64,000 nt of DNA from Methylobacterium sp. UNC378MF. GTDB lineage: Bacteria > Pseudomonadota > Alphaproteobacteria > Rhizobiales > Beijerinckiaceae. Position numbers and translations under genes: made by a program. Positions 7,462 to 15,479 of the stretch are shown one piece after another (the stretch's first letter is position 1; each line of letters opens with the position of its first letter). The stretch spans positions 186,001-250,000 of the forward strand of contig NZ_FMWU01000004.1 of the NCBI RefSeq assembly GCF_900103195.1, given 5' to 3'. Below the pieces are notes generated by a model, which did not search any database, was not told where the DNA came from, and worked only from the letters and a program-made list of their open reading frames with translations.

Positions 7462-7800
7462 ATGAAGCAGATCGACGCCATCATCGCCTGGACGCCCGCA
7501 CGCTGGGCTGAGCTGAAGCCGGACACCGCCGGGCAGGTCGTCGTCCTGCCCGCACCCGACACGGCCGGAGAGGCGAAACGGTACATGATGCGCGCCGGCG
7601 CCAGTTCGTCGGCCATGGCGGCCCTGTCGGAGGAGGCGCGGATCTCCCGCCTGTTCATCGATTTCCAGACACTCGTGGTGCGTGACGGAATCGACCCGCA
7701 GGCGGCGCATCGCGCGTTCCTGGCGATCGACGAATACCGGTTCCGCATCGCCCCCGACACCGAAGGCGCGGAATTCGAGGATCCCCCGGAGGAAGATTAG
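7462..7800 (+). CDS. Cytosolic hypothetical protein
   Basis: A 112-residue protein with balanced composition. Its N-terminal half has Trp and Pro (AIIAWTPARWAELKPDTAGQ), the middle has short helices (SSSAMAALSEEARISRLFID), and the acidic C-terminus ends EFEDPPEED. No signal peptide, membrane segment or known motif is seen. It follows the CHRD gene by 75 bases in the same direction and could be cotranscribed. The family is not recognised. The acidic tail suggests a soluble partner-binding protein, but that is only a composition-based remark. Confidence 0.65.
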   Translation: MKQIDAIIAWTPARWAELKPDTAGQVVVLPAPDTAGEAKRYMMRAGASSSAMAALSEEARISRLFIDFQTLVVRDGIDPQAAHRAFLAIDEYRFRIAPDTEGAEFEDPPEED

Positions 7801-7916
7801 CCGGCCGCGCAGGACGCCCCGTTTCACAATGCTCGCGCAAGCGTGAGAATAAAGAATACACAACGGCGGATGGTGCCCTATCTCCCGCGGTGTCCTGTTC
7901 CCGTCGGAGGCCGGCC

Positions 7917-8822
7917 ATGCCCTTATCCCGTCGCGCCATCGTCGCCGCAGCGGCACTTGCTCCGCTCGCGGGCCGCTTCGCCGCGGCTGCCGATCCGCTG
8001 ATCCGTCGGCCGATCCCCTCCACCGGTGAGATGATCCCGGCGATCGGGATCGGCACGTCCCGGCGCTACGAGGTCGAGCCGACCCCCGAGGCGGTTTCCC
8101 CGTTGAAGGAAGCCGTGCGGACTTTCGTCGCCCTCGGAGGGTCGGTGATCGACACGGCCCCGAGCTACGGGACCGCCGAGGACGTCCTCGGATTGATCCT
8201 GGCGGAGCCCGGCCTGCGTCAGAAGGTCTTTCTGGCCAGCAAGGTCGACACGACCGGCCGTGACGCCACGCTTGGGGAGTTCGAGCGCTCGCTCAAGCGG
8301 ATGGGGGTCGACAGCCTCGACCTCGTCGCCGTCCACAACCTGATCGACGTGCCCGACAATCTCGCCGTGCTGCGCGACCTGAAGAACCGCAAGCGCATCC
8401 GCTATGTCGGCGTCACGGTCTGGCGCGACAATCAGCTCGACGCGCTCGAAAGTGTCATGAAGCGCGAGAGCCTCGACTTCATCCAAGTGAACTACGCCAT
8501 CGACAACCGCGCCGCGGCCGAGCGGGTGATCCCGCTTGCGGCGGACCGCGGCATGGCGGTGATGACGAACGTGCCCTTCGGCCGTGACCGCCTGTTCAAG
8601 GCGGTCCAGGGCAAGGAGTTGCCGGCGGTGGCCAAGGACCTCGGCTGCACGAGCTGGCCGCAGTTCTTCCTGAAATACGTACTCGGCAACCCGGCCGTCA
8701 CCTGCCCGATCCCCGGCATGGCGAAGGCCGCCTATGTCGAGGACAACCTCGGCGCCGCACGCGGCAAGCTCCCGGATGCGGCGCAGCGCAAGCAGATGGA
8801 GACGTTCATCGATGCGGTCTGA
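7917..8822 (+). CDS. Tat-exported aldo/keto reductase
   Basis: A 301-residue AKR-superfamily protein. After a twin-arginine signal (residues about 3-25, SRRAIVAAAALAPLAGRFAA) comes the TIM-barrel reductase. The catalytic tetrad is visible: Asp and Tyr in VIDTAPSYGTAEDVLG, Lys in VFLASKVD, His in LDLVAVHNLID. These enzymes reduce aldehydes or ketones with NAD(P)H. The signal implies it is folded with cofactor and then exported or held at the membrane, which is unusual for an NADPH enzyme. A CGGAGG site six bases before the ATG at 7917 sets the start; an upstream in-frame start at 7890 lacks a site. Its stop overlaps the start of the next exported reductase by 11 bases. Confidence 0.85.
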   Translation: MPLSRRAIVAAAALAPLAGRFAAAADPLIRRPIPSTGEMIPAIGIGTSRRYEVEPTPEAVSPLKEAVRTFVALGGSVIDTAPSYGTAEDVLGLILAEPGLRQKVFLASKVDTTGRDATLGEFERSLKRMGVDSLDLVAVHNLIDVPDNLAVLRDLKNRKRIRYVGVTVWRDNQLDALESVMKRESLDFIQVNYAIDNRAAAERVIPLAADRGMAVMTNVPFGRDRLFKAVQGKELPAVAKDLGCTSWPQFFLKYVLGNPAVTCPIPGMAKAAYVEDNLGAARGKLPDAAQRKQMETFIDAV

Positions 8823-9555
8823 TCTCACCTCGCGCCGTGCGGCGCTCGCCCTCGCGGCCGCACTCGCCGTGGTCGCTGCCGTGCCCGCCCTGGCCCAGGA
8901 TGCACCGAAGAAGATCCGGATCGGGATCATCGGCGCCGGGAATATCGGCGGCACCATCGGGACGCTCTGGGTCAAGGACGGCCACGAGGTCATGTTCGCC
9001 TCCCGCCATCCGGAGACGCTGGCCGCCATGGTCTCGGAACTCGGGCCGAAGGCGAAGGCGGGCACGCCCGAGGAGGCGATCGCCTTCGGCGACGCCGTGT
9101 TCGTCGCGGTCCCCTACAAGGCCTATCCGGACCTCGCGAAGGAGATCGGCCCGTCCCTCAGGGGCAAGGTCGTGCTCGACGCCGGCAACGCCACGCAGAA
9201 GCGCGACGGAGCGCTCTACGACGAGGTCCAGGCGAGCGGGATCGGCACGACGTCAGCCAAGTACTTTCCCGGGGCCAGGCTCGTGCGCGCCTTCAACGCG
9301 GCCAATTACAAGGTCTTCGCCAAGGAAGGCGCCGACGGTGGCAAGGGTCGTGCCGGCGGCCGGATGGCGATCCCGATCGCCGGGGACGATCCGGAGGCGC
9401 TGAAGGTCGCCGAAGGGCTTGTCCGCGATGCCGGCTTCGATCCGGTGGTGGTCGGCTCGCTCAAGGAGGCCGACAAGTTCGCCATGGGCTCTCCGGGCTT
9501 CGGCCACGATGTGACCGCGCCGGAGCTGCGCGAGAAGCTCGGACTGGCCAAGTAG
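8812..9555 (+). CDS. Exported NADP-binding oxidoreductase (F420/NPD type)
   Basis: A 247-residue protein. Residues 1-30 are an export signal with an Arg pair (TSRRAALALAAALAVVAAVP) and an ALAQ cleavage site. Residues about 36-150 are a Rossmann fold opening IRIGIIGAGNIGGTIGTLW, the pattern of the NADP-oxidoreductase, coenzyme-F420-dependent (NPD) group. The Arg-His after beta2 (FASRHPE) suggests NADP preference. The C-terminal part carries the family's AFNAANYKVF segment. The substrate is unknown. It overlaps the aldo/keto reductase gene by 11 bases in another frame, so translation is probably coupled and the two may form an exported redox pair. The ATG at 8812 is chosen because it begins the signal peptide; upstream frame sequence is the shadow of the neighbour. 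Confidence 0.8.
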   Translation: MRSDLTSRRAALALAAALAVVAAVPALAQDAPKKIRIGIIGAGNIGGTIGTLWVKDGHEVMFASRHPETLAAMVSELGPKAKAGTPEEAIAFGDAVFVAVPYKAYPDLAKEIGPSLRGKVVLDAGNATQKRDGALYDEVQASGIGTTSAKYFPGARLVRAFNAANYKVFAKEGADGGKGRAGGRMAIPIAGDDPEALKVAEGLVRDAGFDPVVVGSLKEADKFAMGSPGFGHDVTAPELREKLGLAK

Positions 9556-9645
9556 GCGCGGCGCGGCCCGCCGCCTCTGGATGGGACGTGCGGGTCGGAG
9601 CGAGGCTTCGCGAGGAAGATGTGCCCATGCCGGTGAGATCGGCCG

Positions 9646-11034
9646 ATGCCTGAATCCGCCCGCGCCCGCGGCCGGCTCGCCCGCCTGATCGACGTCCAGC
9701 CCGGCGAGGGCCGGGCGCTCGCGTGGTCGTGGGCCTACATCTTTTCGATCCTGGCCGCCTACTACGTGCTGCGCCCGATCCGCGACCAGATGGGTGTCGC
9801 CGGCGGCATCGAGAACCTGCCCTGGCTGTTCACCGCGACGCTGGTCGGCATGCTCGCCCTGAACCTACCCTTCGCCTACTTGGTGAAGCGGATGCCGCGG
9901 GCCCGGTTCGTGCCGATCACCTACCGGTTCTTCGCGGCCAATATCCTGGCCTTCGCACTGACGCTCTATCTCGCGCCGGCGGAGTGGGGCGTGTGGATCG
10001 GCCGGGTGTTCTTCGTCTGGCTGTCGATCTTCAATCTGTTCGTCGTCTCGATCTTCTGGGCGACGATCGTCGACGTGTTCTCAAACGCGCAGGGCAAGCG
10101 CCTGTTCGGGTTCATCGCGGCCGGCGCGACGCTGGGCGCGATCGCGGGCTCGGCCACCACGGCGATCCTTGCCAAGAACGTCCCGACCTGGGGGCTGATG
10201 CTCTGCGCCGTGGCGCTCCTCGAGGTCGCCGTGTTCTGCATGCGCGGGCTCGCGGCCCTGTCGACCCGCCTGCACGAGGTGCCGGGCAGCGGCACGAGCG
10301 CCAATGACGGGCAGGACCGGACGATCGGCGGCAGCGTGCTGGCGGGCGTCACGCGGACCCTGGCATCGCCCTACCTGCTCAACATCTCCCTGTTCCTGCT
10401 CCTGTTCTCGGTCACCTCGACCTTCCTGTATTTCGAGCAGGCGGGCATCGCGAAGCGGAGCTTCCCCGACCGTGGTGCCCAGACCGCCTTCTTCGCCAGC
10501 GTCGATCTGGCGGTGAATGTCCTGACACTGGGGATCCAGCTGTTCCTGACCGGTCGGATCGTGAACCGGATCGGCGTCGCCCTGACGCTGGCGATCCTGC
10601 CGGCCTTCAGCATCCTCGGCTTCGCGGCGCTCGCCGTCTGGCCGACGATCGGCGTGATCGTCGCGTTCCAGGTGCTGCGCCGGGCTGGCAATTTCGCCAT
10701 TGCCCGGCCGATCCGCGAGGTGCTGTTCACCGTGGTGCCCCGGGAGGATCGCTACAAGGCCAAGAGCTTCATCGATACGGTGGTCTACCGGCTGGGCGAT
10801 CAGGTCGGCGCGTGGTCGTTCACCGGGATCCAGGGCGCCGGGCTCGGCAGCGCCAGCGTTGCCGGCGCCGCGATTCCGCTGTCGCTGGCGTGGCTGTTCA
10901 ACAGTCTCTGGCTCGGACGGGCACAGGAGCGGCGGCGGATCGCGCAGGAGGCAGCCGTCGACGGGACCGGCCCCACAAGCGGCTCGGCCGAACGCCCCGG
11001 TCCGGTCGGCCAGGCGGCGTCGCTGCGCGGGTGA
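9646..11034 (+). CDS. NTP/NDP-exchange-type (NTT-like) or MFS membrane transporter
   Basis: A 462-residue polytopic inner-membrane protein with about 11-12 hydrophobic segments. The first block (AYIFSILAAYYVLRPIRDQM) with the YYVLRPIRD signature, and the later KSFIDTVVYRLGDQVGAWSF, match the ATP:ADP antiporter-like family (NTT/TlcC relatives) found in many free-living proteobacteria. There the true substrate is usually unknown. The charged C-terminal tail of about 35 residues is cytosolic. It could equally be listed as a generic MFS transporter. The gene stands alone, about 90 bases after the exported reductase pair and in the same direction. Nucleotide transport is a family-level inference, not demonstrated here. 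Confidence 0.75.
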   Translation: MPESARARGRLARLIDVQPGEGRALAWSWAYIFSILAAYYVLRPIRDQMGVAGGIENLPWLFTATLVGMLALNLPFAYLVKRMPRARFVPITYRFFAANILAFALTLYLAPAEWGVWIGRVFFVWLSIFNLFVVSIFWATIVDVFSNAQGKRLFGFIAAGATLGAIAGSATTAILAKNVPTWGLMLCAVALLEVAVFCMRGLAALSTRLHEVPGSGTSANDGQDRTIGGSVLAGVTRTLASPYLLNISLFLLLFSVTSTFLYFEQAGIAKRSFPDRGAQTAFFASVDLAVNVLTLGIQLFLTGRIVNRIGVALTLAILPAFSILGFAALAVWPTIGVIVAFQVLRRAGNFAIARPIREVLFTVVPREDRYKAKSFIDTVVYRLGDQVGAWSFTGIQGAGLGSASVAGAAIPLSLAWLFNSLWLGRAQERRRIAQEAAVDGTGPTSGSAERPGPVGQAASLRG

Positions 11035-11217
11035 ACACCCCGGACGACGGTAGGCGCGCGGCCTTCGTCCTCCGCGGACGAGACACTGCGGCTTTTCGCA
11101 CGCCGCGCCGAAGGAGGGCATCCAGGCATTCTGGGGCAGGAAGACCGGCCCGGTCCCTCATCGGGCCTTGCCCTACTTCGGGCTACGGACCCGAGCGCCG
11201 CGCAGCCACCACCGCGG

Positions 11218-11304
11218 CTATCGGTGGCGCATCCAGTCCCAGACCAGGAAGGCCGGGAAGGGGAGCATGATGGCGAAGAAGATCCAGTCGAACATCTGAG
11301 GCAT
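11218..11304 (-). CDS. Candidate 28-residue membrane microprotein
   Basis: A 28-codon frame, ATG at 11304, stop TAG at 11218. It encodes one continuous hydrophobic helix with aromatic ends (FDWIFFAIMLPFPAFLVWDW) closed by basic MRHR. This amphipathic, Trp-flanked layout is typical of single-pass microproteins and unlikely by chance in such GC-rich DNA. An AAAGG stretch lies eight bases before the ATG. It sits in the gap between the NTT-like transporter (plus) and a secreted protein gene (plus), on the opposite strand. No family is recognised. The first Met could be at 11304 or 11295. Confidence 0.5.
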   Translation of the reverse strand: MPQMFDWIFFAIMLPFPAFLVWDWMRHR

Positions 11305-11443
11305 CGGCCAGCCTTTCGCTTAGTCCGCCTCAGGGTCTACCGGCATGACGGATCAAAGTTCCGCAGGCGCCTTCGGCGACCCGTTAAGACCCGATTTACC
11401 CTGACCGGCGACGTATCGGGCTCGTTCCGGGCGGGAGAGAGAC

Positions 11444-11830
11444 ATGGCGGGGATCGCGCCGTCGGTGCAGGGTGGAGCGGGTCGCGCCGCGCGCGCCGTC
11501 CTGACCCTGCTCGGGCTCCTCGTCGTGACAGCGGCTCCGGCGTCCGCGCAGGAGCCGCTCTACATCCGCATCCGGCCGCTGTCGGACGCAGAGGCCGCGC
11601 GCGCGGCCCGGGAGATGCTGTGGGCGCGCCGCCAGGCCCATGCCCGGACCGTGATCGAATCGGTCTGCACCGGCTGTCTCGGCGCATGGAAGACCGAGCC
11701 GGTCCAGGTGCCGGCTCCGCCGGATGACAGGATTGCGAACCTCACCGTCCCGATAGGGGTTGAACTCGACCCCGGCTCCGGGGCATCCGACCAGCAACCC
11801 GATTCATCGACCCTCGAGAGGCATCCATGA
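11444..11830 (+). CDS. Exported hypothetical protein
   Basis: A 128-residue protein with a signal peptide after a short basic lead (RAARAVLTLLGLLVVTAAPA, cleavage near SAQ-E). The mature part has a helical Arg/Ala segment (SDAEAARAAREMLWARRQAH), then a CTGC pair that could form a disulphide or bind metal, and a Pro/Ser-rich tail. The family is not recognised. Its stop codon overlaps the ATG of the next gene (ATGA at 11827-11830), so the two are translationally coupled although one product is exported and the other cytosolic. Confidence 0.7.
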   Translation: MAGIAPSVQGGAGRAARAVLTLLGLLVVTAAPASAQEPLYIRIRPLSDAEAARAAREMLWARRQAHARTVIESVCTGCLGAWKTEPVQVPAPPDDRIANLTVPIGVELDPGSGASDQQPDSSTLERHP

Positions 11831-12246
11831 CCCAAGCGCATCCGACCAGCGGCGCCGAGCCGGAAGTCGACTGCCCGGTGAGCCTCGAGGTCCTGGGCTC
11901 GGTCTATCGCGCCGACGATTTCGACCTGCCGCTGATCCTGGAGCAGATCCCGCCGCTGAAGCGCGCCCAGCTCGCCGCCTACCTGTACGGCAAGAGCCAC
12001 ATGCACAAGCTCGGGCTGAAGGTCGCCCGCTCGTGCGAACGCGACGACTTGGTCCGCGCGGCCGGCGAGATCGGCTCGGTGATCCACGGACAGGCGCATC
12101 TGAAGCCCTCACGGCCGACGCCCGAGCCGGCTCCGCAGCTGCGCGCCAAGACCCCGCCCGGCCAGAAGAAGGTGAGCCTCGCAGGCGCTGCCGCGAAGCC
12201 CGCGATCAGCCTCGGCGGCTCGGCCAAGGTCCGCAATTTCGACTGA
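11827..12246 (+). CDS. Conserved hypothetical protein, coupled to the upstream exported protein
   Basis: A 139-residue cytosolic protein. Residues 15-80 look folded and helical (PVSLEVLGSVYRADDFDLPL then RAQLAAYLYGKSHMHKLGLK). From about residue 95 the chain is Pro, Ala and Lys rich and probably disordered, ending in a short GGSAKVRNFD. There is no signal or membrane segment. I do not recognise a named family, though the compact N-terminal part has the look of a conserved rhizobial protein. It starts in a four-base ATGA overlap with the gene before it. Confidence 0.7.
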   Translation: MTQAHPTSGAEPEVDCPVSLEVLGSVYRADDFDLPLILEQIPPLKRAQLAAYLYGKSHMHKLGLKVARSCERDDLVRAAGEIGSVIHGQAHLKPSRPTPEPAPQLRAKTPPGQKKVSLAGAAAKPAISLGGSAKVRNFD

Positions 12247-12297
12247 GCGTGGGTCTGCGTCAGGCGCCCCGTCGCGCCTCGCATGGCTGGCATGCCG

Positions 12298-12366
12298 GCA
12301 TTCCGAGACTGCGCAGCAGGACCGGTGGATCTGAATCCCGCGCTCCGCTGCGCGGCCCCGGAGATG
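12298..12366. repeat. Degenerate intergenic repeat, copy 1
   Basis: This gap segment between a hypothetical gene and guaA shares the 16-base string ATCCCGCGCTCCGCTG (12335-12350) with 17936-17951, each in a similar setting of short GC-rich half-repeats. It looks like an eroded member of a dispersed intergenic repeat family. Only two copies are visible here, so family size is unknown. Confidence 0.35.
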
Positions 12367-12486
12367 CGTGAACCGAGCATAACCGAAGGGCCGGTTCCGA
12401 AATTCCATCGGGGACACCATCTCTCAAGGCCTGCCGACCGGGACTTGTGCGTTGCACGCGTCGCAGCCTTCGGATAATCGCCCGCG

Positions 12487-14043
12487 ATGAACACCGACCA
12501 CGACAAGATCCTGATCGTCGATTTCGGCTCTCAGGTGACGCAGCTCATCGCACGCCGGGTGCGCGAGGAGGGCGTCTATTGCGAGATCGTGCCCTTTACG
12601 AAGGCTGAGGCCGCGTTTCGCGAGCAGAAACCGAAGGGTGTGATCCTCTCCGGCGGCCCCGAATCGGTTACCGTCGAGGCCTCGCCCCGCGCGCCGCAAG
12701 CGGTGTTCGATTCGGGCGTCCCGGTCTTCGGGATCTGCTACGGCCAGCAGACCATGGCGGCCCAGCTCGGCGGCGCAGTCGAGGGCGGGCACCATGCGGA
12801 ATTCGGGCGGGCCGAAGTCGAGATCCTGGCCGATTGCCCGCTGTTCAACGGCGTCTGGCACAAGGGCGAAACGTATCCGGTCTGGATGAGCCACGGCGAC
12901 CGGGTGACCAAGCTGCCCGACGGCTTCACCACCGTGGCGATCTCGAAGAATGCTCCCTTCGCGGCGGTGGCCGACGAGGCGCGCAACTACTACGCGGTGC
13001 AATTCCACCCGGAGGTGGCACACACGCCCCACGGCGCCTTGCTGATCCGCAACTTCGTGCGCGACGTCGCCGGCTGCTCGGGCGACTGGACGATGGGCGC
13101 CTATCGCGAGGAGGCCATCGCCAAGATCCGCGAGCAGGTCGGCTCCGAGAAGGTGATCTGCGGCCTGTCGGGCGGCGTGGATTCTGCCGTGGCGGCGGTG
13201 CTGATCCACGAGGCGATCGGCGATCAGCTGACCTGCGTGTTCGTCGATCACGGGCTGCTGCGCCTCGGCGAGGCCGAGCAGGTCGTGGCTCTGTTCCGCG
13301 ACCATTACAACATCCCGCTGGTCCACGTTGAGGCGTCGGGGATGTTCCTCGCGGCGCTGGAGGGCGTCAGCGACCCAGAGGTCAAGCGCAAGACCATCGG
13401 CCGCCTGTTCATCGACGTATTCGAGGCCGAATCGAAGAAGATCGGCGGGGCGAAGTTCCTGGCGCAGGGGACGCTCTACCCGGACGTGATCGAGAGCGTG
13501 TCGTTTACCGGCGGGCCCTCGGTGACGATCAAGAGCCACCACAATGTCGGCGGCCTGCCCGAGCGCATGAACATGACGCTCGTGGAGCCGCTGCGCGAGC
13601 TGTTCAAGGATGAGGTCCGGGTGCTCGGCAAGGAACTCGGCCTGCCCGAGGGCTTCGTCGGCCGCCATCCCTTCCCGGGGCCGGGCCTGGCGATCCGCTG
13701 TCCCGGCACGATCACCGCCGAGAAGCTCGAGGCCCTGCGCAAGGCCGACGCGATCTATCTCGACGAGATCCGGCAGGCCGGGCTTTACGACACGATCTGG
13801 CAGGCCTTCGCGGTGATCCTTCCGGTGAAGACGGTCGGCGTGATGGGCGACGGCCGCACCTACGATCATGTCTGTGCGCTGCGCGCCGTCACCTCGGTGG
13901 ATGGCATGACCGCCGATTTCTACCCGTTCGACATGGCCTTCCTGGGCCGCGTCGCGACCCGGATCATCAACGAGGTGAAGGGGATCAACCGGGTGACCTA
14001 CGACATCACCTCGAAGCCCCCGGGCACGATCGAGTGGGAGTGA
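12487..14043 (+). CDS. guaA: GMP synthase, glutamine-hydrolysing
   Basis: A 518-residue enzyme that converts XMP, ATP and glutamine to GMP, the last step of guanine nucleotide synthesis. Residues 1-200 are a class I glutamine amidotransferase with the triad Cys84 (FGICYGQQT), His174 and Glu176 (QFHPEVAHT). Residues about 200-395 form the ATP pyrophosphatase, whose PP-loop SGGVDS spans about 228-233. The last 120 residues are the dimerisation domain, ending with the family-typical [13 protein letters not shown]. Full length and intact. It stands alone, with a 240-base gap before it carrying a degenerate repeat. Identification is certain. Confidence 0.98.
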   Translation: MNTDHDKILIVDFGSQVTQLIARRVREEGVYCEIVPFTKAEAAFREQKPKGVILSGGPESVTVEASPRAPQAVFDSGVPVFGICYGQQTMAAQLGGAVEGGHHAEFGRAEVEILADCPLFNGVWHKGETYPVWMSHGDRVTKLPDGFTTVAISKNAPFAAVADEARNYYAVQFHPEVAHTPHGALLIRNFVRDVAGCSGDWTMGAYREEAIAKIREQVGSEKVICGLSGGVDSAVAAVLIHEAIGDQLTCVFVDHGLLRLGEAEQVVALFRDHYNIPLVHVEASGMFLAALEGVSDPEVKRKTIGRLFIDVFEAESKKIGGAKFLAQGTLYPDVIESVSFTGGPSVTIKSHHNVGGLPERMNMTLVEPLRELFKDEVRVLGKELGLPEGFVGRHPFPGPGLAIRCPGTITAEKLEALRKADAIYLDEIRQAGLYDTIWQAFAVILPVKTVGVMGDGRTYDHVCALRAVTSVDGMTADFYPFDMAFLGRVATRIINEVKGINRVTYDITSKPPGTIEWE

Positions 14044-14179
14044 GCGGCCGCTGAGCCGGCACCGCGAACGTAGCGAAGCAACCCGAGGCAGCGCGGCGGC
14101 GACAGGCGTGACGCCGCCGGGATCCGATCGCTCGCCTCGCAACGTCGGTGCGGCGACAGCGGCGGCGCATCAAGCCCTT

Positions 14180-14872
14180 TCACGGTGCGCAGAGCGCCGG
14201 CTCGACCGCCTTCAGGGCCGGCCGGAACGCCGCGAGATGCAGCCCGTCGCGCAGCGCACCGGGCTTGGCGTAGCCGGTGTCGCCGTCGCGCAGTGCCACG
14301 AAGGGATCCGCGAAGACGCAACCCAGGCGCCCGCAGAGTTTCTGTAGCCGCTGCGAATAATCCGGCACCGCGCCCGCATCGACGAGCTTGCCGATCTCGC
14401 GTCCGACCGGGGGAAGGGCGGTCACGACGACCCGCGGACTCATGCTCTGGAGCCGCTTGATGATCGCCTCGGCGGCGGATTCGAATTGCTCCGTCGGCTT
14501 ATGCAGCTGCGGATTGTTCTTCACCAGAATGTCGTTGGTCCCGATCGTCAGAACAGCGAGCCGGGGAGGGACCTTGAAGCGCAGGCGGGCGAGATAATCC
14601 GCGTAGCTGCCGGCGGTCGCGCCGCTGATCCCGCCGTTGAGGAATTCGAGGCCGCAGGGCCGTTGGCTGCCGGGCTGCAATTCCACCTGGGAATCGCCGG
14701 CCCAGAACACGTAATCCGGCGGCGCCTCGTCGAGGCTGACCTGCACGGCGATCAGGCGCATCTCCGCATAGGCCCGCGCGTCTGCGCCCGGCCGATGCAG
14801 GCGCCACCCGGCAAAGCCGCCGATCGCCAGCAGGACGAGGCCACCGACAATCAGAAGGGCAGCGCGCCTCAC
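14180..14872 (-). CDS. SGNH/GDSL-family hydrolase with N-terminal membrane anchor
   Basis: A 230-residue protein. Residues about 4-22 are hydrophobic after two Args (MRRAALLIVGGLVLLAIGGF), a signal anchor placing the enzyme in the periplasm. The SGNH blocks follow: GDSQ with the nucleophile Ser in WAGDSQVELQPG, Gly in NGGISG, Asn in TIGTNDIL, and Asp-x-x-His in DGLHL near the C-terminus. Such enzymes cleave esters, lipids or acetyl groups on polysaccharides; the substrate here is unknown. Its start overlaps the stop of trmO by four bases, so the two are coupled, although their jobs appear unrelated. Confidence 0.85.
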   Translation of the reverse strand: MRRAALLIVGGLVLLAIGGFAGWRLHRPGADARAYAEMRLIAVQVSLDEAPPDYVFWAGDSQVELQPGSQRPCGLEFLNGGISGATAGSYADYLARLRFKVPPRLAVLTIGTNDILVKNNPQLHKPTEQFESAAEAIIKRLQSMSPRVVVTALPPVGREIGKLVDAGAVPDYSQRLQKLCGRLGCVFADPFVALRDGDTGYAKPGALRDGLHLAAFRPALKAVEPALCAP

Positions 14873-15402
14873 GGCTCGGCCCCGGCCCGGTCGACCTGCG
14901 CGTTGGGCCGCGCGTCCGTGGAGGCGTAATACGGCTTGATGTCGAGGAGCGGGGTGCCGTCGAGGCAGTCGAGCCCGCGCACGCGCAGCGTGTCGCCGTC
15001 GCGGCCGAGCAACTCCACCACCGACAGGGCGATGGGGTTGGGGCGAGCGGGCGAGCGCAGGGAGAAGGTGCCGCGCGGGCCGTCGGCATGGCGGGGGCGC
15101 TGGGTCACGAGGCCGCGGGTCGCCCGGTCCATCCAGTAGAGCAGGATCAGGTGCGTGCAGCCCGTGACGTTGCGCAGCCCGGGGACGTAGGCCGGATGGA
15201 CCTCCACGGTGCAGATCGCGTCGGTCTGCAGGCCGTTCTTCGGACAGTCGGATCGCGTCTGCCAGGGCGTCCTCAGTCGGCCGATGAAGTGGAGGCCCGC
15301 GTCGAAGGTCGCGGGCAGCGATGCCCGTTCTTCACCGGGCCGGGTCCCGAACTCGTCCGCGTCCATGCCGCCTCGCTCCGCGCCGGCGGGCTTGTCGGCC
15401 AA
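14869..15402 (-). CDS. trmO: tRNA N6-threonylcarbamoyladenosine methyltransferase TrmO
   Basis: A 177-residue protein of the TrmO/TsaA (YaeB, UPF0066) family, which methylates N6-threonylcarbamoyladenosine at position 37 of tRNA-Thr using S-adenosylmethionine. Visible signatures are FIGRLRTPWQTRSDCPKNGL near residue 40, a core with VPGLRNVTGCTHLILLYWMD, and the SAM-site stretch RGTFSLRSPARPNPIALSVV. The N-terminal 35 residues are a polar extension. The C-terminal domain of the E. coli enzyme is missing; the short form is common in alphaproteobacteria. It is the first gene of a two-gene unit with the SGNH hydrolase (four-base overlap). Divergent from amn. An ATG slightly inside (residue 13) could also be the start. 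Confidence 0.88.
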   Translation of the reverse strand: MADKPAGAERGGMDADEFGTRPGEERASLPATFDAGLHFIGRLRTPWQTRSDCPKNGLQTDAICTVEVHPAYVPGLRNVTGCTHLILLYWMDRATRGLVTQRPRHADGPRGTFSLRSPARPNPIALSVVELLGRDGDTLRVRGLDCLDGTPLLDIKPYYASTDARPNAQVDRAGAEP

Positions 15403-15479
15403 GCGTCGGCGGCCCGCAACCCCGCATCTCGCACCCGGATGGCGCGGGGTGTAGAGCCAGCGCCAGGAACGGAGGCGAC

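Noticed and set aside
12424..14142. A 572-residue minus-strand frame across guaA
   Set aside because: Antisense shadow; composition is rich in His, Asp and Arg without any domain signature.
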